Positions 52,731 through 57,838 of a stretch of DNA of 57,838 nucleotides are shown one piece after another. How positions within the stretch are numbered: position 1 is the first letter of the stretch; every line of letters begins with the position of its first letter. Made by a program: the position numbers and the translations under genes. This DNA comes from Xanthobacteraceae bacterium (GTDB lineage Bacteria; Pseudomonadota; Alphaproteobacteria; Rhizobiales; Xanthobacteraceae): positions 1 through 57,838 of the forward strand of contig JAQSWY010000031.1 of the NCBI GenBank assembly GCA_029266425.1, given 5' to 3'. Below the pieces are notes generated by a model. The model did not search any database. It worked only from the letters and a program-made list of their open reading frames with translations, and was not told the DNA's origin.

Positions 52731-52821
52731 ACCCTCATCCCCGGGCTTGGCCCGGGGATCCAGCTCCACCGCATGCACCCGGTCCCAAGTCTGGATCCCC
52801 GGGTCAAGCCCGGGGATGAGG
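52731..52821. repeat. Dispersed palindromic repeat, family C, copy 2
   Basis: ACCCTCATCCCCGGGCTTGG ... GGGTCAAGCCCGGGGATGAGGG. It sits inside the leftward operon, between the BKACE and Gfo/Idh genes, and could process or weaken transcription there. Confidence 0.85.
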
Positions 52822-52866
52822 GAGCACGGGGCAGGCGGCCCATCAGGCAATCAGCCCGTCAGGCAC

Positions 52867-53799
52867 TCAGAATGCCACCTTGTCCGGACCCTTGAGCTCC
52901 AGGATCTCGCGCGCCTCGTCCGGGCTCGCCAACTCCAGGCCCATGCCTTCGAGGATCTGCCGTGCCTTGCGCACCTGGTCGCCCGACGAGGTGGCGAGCT
53001 TGCCCGGGCCAAGCCAGAGCGAATCCTCGAGGCCGACGCGCACATTGGCGCCCATCGACGCGGCCATGGCGGCGATGCGCAGCTGCGAGGCGCCTGCGCC
53101 CAGCACCGACCAGCGATACTGGTCGCCGAACAGCCGGTCGGCGGTGCGCTTCATGTGGATGATGTCTTCAGGGTGGGTGCCGATGCCGCCGAGGATGCCG
53201 AACACCGACTGCACGAACAGCGGCGGCTTCACCAGCCCACGGTCGAGGAAGTGCTTGAGATTATAGAGATGGGCGATGTCGTAGCACTCGAACTCGAAGC
53301 GCGTGCCGTTGTCGTAGCAGGTCTCGAGAATGTACTCGATGTCCTTGAACGAATTGCGGAAGACGAGATCGCGGGTGGCTTCCAGATGCTGGCGCTCCCA
53401 CTCGAACTTGAAGTCCTTGTAGCGGTCGAGCAGGTGGTAGAGGCCGAAGTTGATCGAGCCCATGTTCAGGGAGGCGACTTCCGGCTTGTAGGTCGCGGCG
53501 GGGAGCACGCGCTCTTCGACCTTCATATAGGGGCTGCCGCCCGTGGTGATGTTGATGGCTGCGCTGGTCTGCTGCTTGATCTGCGGCAGGAAGCGGCCGA
53601 ACGCCTCGGGCGTCTGGTCCGGCTTGCCGGTTTCCGGATTGCGGGCGTGCAGGTGCAGGATCGCCGCCCCGGCCTCCGCCGCGCCGACCGCGTCGGCAAT
53701 GATCTCGTCCGGCGTGACCGGCAGATGCGGCGACATGGAAGGGGTGTGGATCGCGCCGGTGCAGGCGCAGGTGATGATGACCTTTCGGGCGGCGGCCAT
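52867..53799 (-). CDS. BKACE-family beta-keto acid cleavage enzyme (DUF849)
   Basis: A 310-residue TIM-barrel zinc enzyme. Zinc and catalytic features are visible in AAILHLHARNPETGKPDQ (HxH), NITTGGSP and VRVGLEDSLWLG with the Glu and Asp of the conserved end motif. The family cleaves beta-keto acids with acetyl-CoA to an acetoacetate and an acyl-CoA; the founding enzyme is 3-keto-5-aminohexanoate cleavage enzyme. ATG 53799 follows CGGAGAAAGCC. In the operon it is 67 bases from the cyclase gene. Confidence 0.9.
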   Translation of the reverse strand: MAAARKVIITCACTGAIHTPSMSPHLPVTPDEIIADAVGAAEAGAAILHLHARNPETGKPDQTPEAFGRFLPQIKQQTSAAINITTGGSPYMKVEERVLPAATYKPEVASLNMGSINFGLYHLLDRYKDFKFEWERQHLEATRDLVFRNSFKDIEYILETCYDNGTRFEFECYDIAHLYNLKHFLDRGLVKPPLFVQSVFGILGGIGTHPEDIIHMKRTADRLFGDQYRWSVLGAGASQLRIAAMAASMGANVRVGLEDSLWLGPGKLATSSGDQVRKARQILEGMGLELASPDEAREILELKGPDKVAF

Positions 53800-53867
53800 G
53801 GCTTTCTCCGAACTGAACAAGAGGGAAGGCGGCGGTTGGCCCGCCGCCCTGGAATGCACGGCCGGCC

Positions 53868-54821
53868 TTACTTGATGGCCTGCGGATTGATCGGCGAGCC
53901 GGTGCCGCCGGTGATGATCAGCGGCGGGCCGCAGAAGAAGAACTCGTAGACGCCGTCAGCCGCGCAGTCCTCGGCGAGTTCCTTCACATAGAAGATCTCG
54001 CCCATGCACAGGCCCATGGCCGGGATCACCACCCAGTGCCAGGGCTGGTTGGCCTCGTCGGTCTCGTTCGGCCTGACTTCCACGCCCCAGGTGTCGGAGC
54101 AGATCGCGGCGATCTCCTTCTCCTGGCACCAGTAGCAATTCTCGAACTTCACGCCCGGCGCATCGCCGCCGGCATAGCCGCCCCACGCGCCTTCCGACAG
54201 GCAGCGTTCCATCTGGCCGGTGCGGATGATGACGAAGTCCGCCTTGCGGATCTCGACGCCCTGCTTCTTCGCGCAGGCGTCGAGCTCGTCATTGGAGATG
54301 CTCTCGCCGTCCTTCATCCAGTCGACGCCGCGGAACCGGGCAATGTCGAGCAGCACGCCCCGCCCGCTCATCTTCGACTTGGAATGCTCGATGCCGAGCA
54401 CCGAAAGGCCGCGCGAGTCGATCAGCTTGGCGTCATGACCGTTATAGGCCTTGTCCTCGTAGAAGACGTGGCCGAGCGCGTCCCAGTGCGTCGCGCCCTG
54501 CACGCAGAGGTTCAGCGTGTCGTCGGCATAGCGGATCTTGTTCCAGTCCTGCTGGCCGGAAATGGCGTCGGTGCCGGTGGCAAGCATCTGATGGATCGGG
54601 TTGAAGCGGCCGCCGAACAGGCCGTTCTGCGGACCATCGCGATCGAGCGGGATGCCGAGCGCGAACACCTTGCCCTTCTTCACCAGCTTGGCGGCCTCAA
54701 CGACGTCCTGCGGCGTCACGTGATTGAGGGTGCCGCTGTGATCGTCCGTTCCCCAGCGTCCCCAATTGGAAAGCTTCTTCGAGGCTTCTTCGATGGCGGC
54801 CCTGCCGACTCTGATTTCCAT
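53868..54821 (-). CDS. Cyclase-family metal hydrolase (kynurenine formamidase-like fold)
   Basis: A 317-residue enzyme. The cyclase motif HxGTHxDxPxH is partly kept as QGATHWDALGHVF, with the His and Asp ligands expected for a metal; FFFCGPPLIITGGTGSPINP closes the protein. Members hydrolyse formamides, cyclic amides and lactones or open rings. Its position between BKACE and a molybdenum hydroxylase suggests ring opening of a hydroxylated heterocycle (inference). ATG 54821. Confidence 0.85.
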   Translation of the reverse strand: MEIRVGRAAIEEASKKLSNWGRWGTDDHSGTLNHVTPQDVVEAAKLVKKGKVFALGIPLDRDGPQNGLFGGRFNPIHQMLATGTDAISGQQDWNKIRYADDTLNLCVQGATHWDALGHVFYEDKAYNGHDAKLIDSRGLSVLGIEHSKSKMSGRGVLLDIARFRGVDWMKDGESISNDELDACAKKQGVEIRKADFVIIRTGQMERCLSEGAWGGYAGGDAPGVKFENCYWCQEKEIAAICSDTWGVEVRPNETDEANQPWHWVVIPAMGLCMGEIFYVKELAEDCAADGVYEFFFCGPPLIITGGTGSPINPQAIK

Positions 54822-54867
54822 GACGTTTTTCCCTTAGCGATTGCGTTCTGGATGGATGGCGGCGACG

Positions 54868-57255
54868 TCAGTCGCCGGGCGGAAGTGTGCCGAGCGCAGC
54901 GAGGATGCGGTCGGGGGTGAAGGGCATGGCAGTGACGCGGGCATTGAGCGGCGACAGCGCATCATTGATGGCGTTCATCACCGCCGCCGGAGCGCCGGCG
55001 GTGCCGGCCTCGCCCGCGCCCTTGGCGCCGATCGCGCTCTCGGCTGTGGGCGTCTCGACATGGCCGACCACGATGTCGGGCATCTCGACCGCCATGGGCA
55101 CGAGATAGTCTGCCATGCTGCCGTTCAGCAGCTGGCCCTCAGTGTCATAGAGGCAGTGCTCGAACAGAGCGGCCCCCAATCCCTGCACCACGCCGCCGCG
55201 CACCTGCTCGTCGACCAACTGCGGATTGAGGATGCGCCCGCAATCCTCGACCACCCAATGGCCGAGCAGCGTCACGAAGCCGGTCTGCGTATCGACCTCG
55301 AGATACGAGCCCTGGATGCCGTTGGTGAAGGCGAAGGGATAGTTGCGCGGCACGAAATGCCGGGTCGCCATGAATTCCGGCTGGAAGCCGAGCGGCAGCG
55401 TATCCGGGCGGAAATAGACGACGCGGGCGAGCTCTGCGAGGCTGACACGCTCGCGCCGCGTGTCGGCATCGACCACCACGCCGGCCTCGATGTCGAGGCT
55501 TGTAGGCTCGGCCTGCAGCATGGCGCCGGCCGCAGTGAGCACATTGGCCTTCAAGGCCGCGCTCGCCTGCCACACCGCCTCGCCGCCAATGCCGGCGCCG
55601 CGCGAGGCCCAGGTGCCGCCGCCATAGGGAATGACGTCGGTGTCGCCGAGCACGACGCGGACCTTGTCGAGTTCGACGCCGAGCGCGGTGGCCGCGACCT
55701 GCGCGACGATCGCCTCGGTGCCTTGGCCCTGCTCGGTGACGCTGGTGTGGACGATCAGCGCGCCGGTGGCATCAAGCCGCGCCACCGCACCATCCTGCGA
55801 GGAGATGCGCGCGCCGCCGACGCCGTAGAAGGCGGCGCCCGGATTGGTGATCTCGATGAAGCTGGCGAGGCCGATGCCGCGATGGATGCCGCGCTGGCGC
55901 AATTCCGCCTGCTCGCGGCGCAGCCCCACGTAATCCATCAGCGCCAGCAGCTTGTCGAGCGCGGCGTGGTGCGAGAGGCCCTCGAACTTGAGCCCTGTCG
56001 CGGACGTGCACGGATAGGCGTCGTCGGGCACCAGATTGCGGCGGCGAAACTCCGCCGGATCAAGCCCTGCGGCCTCCGCCGCAAGATCGGCGAGCCCTTC
56101 GGCGACCGCGCAGGCGATCGGGTGCCCGACGGCGCGGTACTGGCTCATCATCGTCTTGTTCTGGAACACGACGCGGCCGCGGGCCCGGTAGGCCGGCAGC
56201 ACATAGGACCCGCCCGTGAGGTTCAGCACCTGGTTGGTCTCGACCGCGCTGGTCCGCGGATACATCGAATAGGGGCCGATGCCGGTGATGTCATCGATCT
56301 CCAGCGCGGTGATGCGGCCCTCGCCATCGATCGCCATGCGGCCATCGACGCTGTGATCGCGGGCATGGATGTCGGTGAGGAAGCTCTCCAGCCGGTCGGC
56401 GACGAATTTGACCGGACGCTTCAGCAGCTTGGAGAGCGCGGCGGTCGCCATCTCGTCGGCATAGATGTGCACCTTGATGCCGAAGGAGCCGCCGACATCC
56501 TTGCAGACGACCCGGACCTGCGCCTCTTCCAGCCCGAGATGGCTGGCGAGGATGTTCTGCACCATGTGCGGGGCCTGGGTGCCCTGATAGACGGTGAGAC
56601 GCCCGGTGCCGGCATTGTAATCGGCGACCACCGCGCGCGGCTCCAGCGTCACGCCGGTGTGGCGGCCGAACTCATAGCGCGCCGAGACGACATGGGCGGC
56701 CTCGGCAAAGGCGCGGTCGACCTCGCCGACATCGATCCGGCGCTCGAAGGCGAGGTTGTCGCCGAGGGCGGGATGGATGACGGGGGCATTCGGCTCCAGT
56801 GCGGCGAGCGGATCGGTGACGGGGTCAAGCGGCTCGTACTCGACCTCGACCAGTTCCGCGGCGTCCTCGGCCTCGGCGAGGCTGCGGGCGACGACGGCGG
56901 CCACCGCCTCGCCCTGCCAGCAGGCGCGCTCCACGGCGATCGCGTGCTGCGGCGCCGATTTCAGCCCGGCGAGATGCGAGAGCACGCCGACCCACGGGGT
57001 GATGACGGCTGCCAGCTCCGCCCCGGTGACGATCGCGATGACGCCCGGAGCGGCCTTCGCCGCTTCGCTCTTGATAGCGACGATGCGGGCATGGGCATGG
57101 GGCGAGCGCACGAAGACCACGTGCGCCATGCGCGGCAGCACGACGTCGCTGACATACTCCCCGCGGCCCTGGATCAGCCGGTCGATGTTCGGCCGGGGCA
57201 CGGATTTGCCGATATAGGAGTTCGGCCGGTCGAGCGCGGTCAGCGGCATGATCAT
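54868..57255 (-). CDS. Molybdenum hydroxylase large (molybdopterin) subunit
   Basis: A 795-residue subunit of the xanthine dehydrogenase/aerobic CO dehydrogenase-type family. It carries the Ald_Xan_dh N-terminal domain (GRGEYVSDVVLPRMAHVVFVRSPHAHARI) and Mo-cofactor domains with GTQAPH, GGSFG and the C-terminal IGAKGAGEAGT, whose Glu is the catalytic base. The motif SQYRAVGHPIA stands where true CO dehydrogenases have AYRCSFR, so the CO-active-site cysteine is absent and an organic substrate such as an N-heterocycle is likely. The start is ATG 57255, overlapping the small-subunit stop as ATGA. Confidence 0.92.
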   Translation of the reverse strand: MIMPLTALDRPNSYIGKSVPRPNIDRLIQGRGEYVSDVVLPRMAHVVFVRSPHAHARIVAIKSEAAKAAPGVIAIVTGAELAAVITPWVGVLSHLAGLKSAPQHAIAVERACWQGEAVAAVVARSLAEAEDAAELVEVEYEPLDPVTDPLAALEPNAPVIHPALGDNLAFERRIDVGEVDRAFAEAAHVVSARYEFGRHTGVTLEPRAVVADYNAGTGRLTVYQGTQAPHMVQNILASHLGLEEAQVRVVCKDVGGSFGIKVHIYADEMATAALSKLLKRPVKFVADRLESFLTDIHARDHSVDGRMAIDGEGRITALEIDDITGIGPYSMYPRTSAVETNQVLNLTGGSYVLPAYRARGRVVFQNKTMMSQYRAVGHPIACAVAEGLADLAAEAAGLDPAEFRRRNLVPDDAYPCTSATGLKFEGLSHHAALDKLLALMDYVGLRREQAELRQRGIHRGIGLASFIEITNPGAAFYGVGGARISSQDGAVARLDATGALIVHTSVTEQGQGTEAIVAQVAATALGVELDKVRVVLGDTDVIPYGGGTWASRGAGIGGEAVWQASAALKANVLTAAGAMLQAEPTSLDIEAGVVVDADTRRERVSLAELARVVYFRPDTLPLGFQPEFMATRHFVPRNYPFAFTNGIQGSYLEVDTQTGFVTLLGHWVVEDCGRILNPQLVDEQVRGGVVQGLGAALFEHCLYDTEGQLLNGSMADYLVPMAVEMPDIVVGHVETPTAESAIGAKGAGEAGTAGAPAAVMNAINDALSPLNARVTAMPFTPDRILAALGTLPPGD

Positions 57256-57746
57256 GCCGCTGCCCCCGCGCGTGCAGCCAGCGTCGCCTCGATGGCGTCG
57301 ACGATGGCGTGATAGCCGGTGCAGCGGCAATAATTGCCGGAGATGTGAGCGCGGATCTCCGCGCGATCGGGCCGATGCGGCGAAGCCAGGAGCTCGGCGG
57401 CGGTCAGCAGCATCGCGGGCGTGCAGAAGCCGCATTGCAGCGCGTTGCGGGTGCGGAAGGCGGCCTGAAGGTCGGCGATCTCGCCGCTGTCGGACAGGCC
57501 CTCGATGGTCTCGACCCGACAGCCATCCGCCTGCACCGCCAGCATCAGGCAGCCGCGCACGATGCTGCCGTCGACCCGCACCGTGCAGGCGCCGCACACG
57601 CCGTGCTCGCAGCCGACATGGCTGCCGGTGAGGGCGAAATCCTCGCGCAGCGCGTCGACCAGCGTGCGGCGAGCGTCGGTGGATAACACTTCCGCTAAGC
57701 CGTTCAGCGTGAAGGAGACTTCGCAGCGCATCGCAGGGTCGCTCAT
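57252..57746 (-). CDS. Molybdenum hydroxylase small (2Fe-2S) subunit
   Basis: A 164-residue ferredoxin-like subunit with two 2Fe-2S clusters. The first uses the plant-type pattern GCEHGVCGACTVRVDGSIVRGC, the second CGFCTPAML ... NYCRCTGY. It passes electrons from the Mo centre to FAD in the medium subunit. Stop overlaps the next gene as ATGA; its start overlaps the preceding gene likewise. Confidence 0.95.
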   Translation of the reverse strand: MSDPAMRCEVSFTLNGLAEVLSTDARRTLVDALREDFALTGSHVGCEHGVCGACTVRVDGSIVRGCLMLAVQADGCRVETIEGLSDSGEIADLQAAFRTRNALQCGFCTPAMLLTAAELLASPHRPDRAEIRAHISGNYCRCTGYHAIVDAIEATLAARAGAAA

Positions 57747-57838
57747 TGCGGCGGCTCCGCGAGCCGGGCGGCGACGCGGCGCAGCAGCACGCCGGCGAGG
57801 TGGCGCTTCAGCGCAGCGCTGGCATGGGTATCGCCCGT
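57743..57838 (-). CDS. Molybdenum hydroxylase medium (FAD) subunit, C-terminal end only
   Basis: Only the last 31 codons are in the window; the gene continues beyond 57838. The translation GDTHASAALKRHLAGVLLRRV with tail AARLAEPPQ matches the end of CoxM-type FAD subunits. The stop overlaps the small-subunit start as ATGA. The likely order is therefore FAD subunit, 2Fe-2S subunit, Mo subunit. Confidence 0.85.
   Translation of the reverse strand, partial: TGDTHASAALKRHLAGVLLRRVAARLAEPPQ

Noticed and set aside
54868..57255. Aerobic carbon-monoxide dehydrogenase
   Set aside because: The AYRCSFR motif is missing, so only the general molybdenum hydroxylase family is claimed.
54841..57312. A long + strand open frame opposite the molybdenum hydroxylase gene
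   Set aside because: Antisense to a gene with clear family motifs and composed of repetitive His/Asp/Gly/Arg-rich residues. Many similar frames (for example 3011-4705 and 772-2442 minus) were rejected for the same reason.

Overview
The window is high-G+C DNA, almost entirely coding, with frequent ATGA/GTGA stop-start overlaps. It carries dispersed palindromic intergenic repeats (CTCATCCTGAGGTGC...CTCGAAGGATG and TCATCCCCGGGCTTGTCCCGG types) of a kind common in Hyphomicrobiales (Rhizobiales). An alphaproteobacterium of the Xanthobacteraceae/Nitrobacteraceae neighbourhood fits best. This is inferred from gene content and repeats, not from a marker gene. I saw no rRNA, tRNA, CRISPR array, insertion sequence or phage gene.

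Layout. 1-2.3 kb: two tandem oxalate/formate-type MFS transporters, the first cut by the window edge. 2.3-12 kb: housekeeping genes, namely a NUDIX hydrolase, thiC under a TPP riboswitch, a lone receiver protein, a lytic transglycosylase, a cation efflux protein, a KDG kinase, a LprI-like secreted protein, an aminotransferase and a double-GNAT fusion. 12-20.5 kb: a catabolic island with a LysR regulator, two NtaA/SnaA-type flavin monooxygenases, two flavin reductases and a polar amino-acid ABC transporter, which looks like salvage of an organosulfur or N/S-substituted amino acid. 20.9-22.5 kb: map and radC. 22.7-31.5 kb: a complete ferric-siderophore locus read leftward (FecI sigma, FecR anti-sigma, STN-bearing TonB receptor, FhuD, fused FhuB, FhuF, FhuC). 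32-35.6 kb: a His-rich COG0523 GTPase, an LVIVD-repeat protein and a GntR regulator.

35.9-57.8 kb is a large accessory catabolic region. It holds a VOC protein, an acyl-CoA-dehydrogenase-fold flavin monooxygenase and a TetR regulator; a divergent HisD-family dehydrogenase; a GntR regulator; a NitT/TauT-type ABC transporter followed by an ACMSD-type amidohydrolase and a PuuE-like deacetylase; a second NitT/TauT-type transporter with two different permeases; and a leftward operon with a molybdenum hydroxylase (FAD, 2Fe-2S and Mo subunits), a cyclase-family hydrolase, a beta-keto-acid cleavage enzyme, a Gfo/Idh/MocA oxidoreductase and an SDR.

The most interesting signal is an inverted repeat, TTATC-N4-GATAA with an AT-rich 3' tail. 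It occurs at five intergenic places: both sides of the VOC/HisD divergent promoter, before the GntR gene, before the deacetylase gene, and before the second ABC transporter operon. It suggests that scattered genes from 36 to 50 kb form one regulon for uptake and breakdown of a single compound, probably a cyclic or heterocyclic nitrogen compound. The substrate is not readable from sequence alone.
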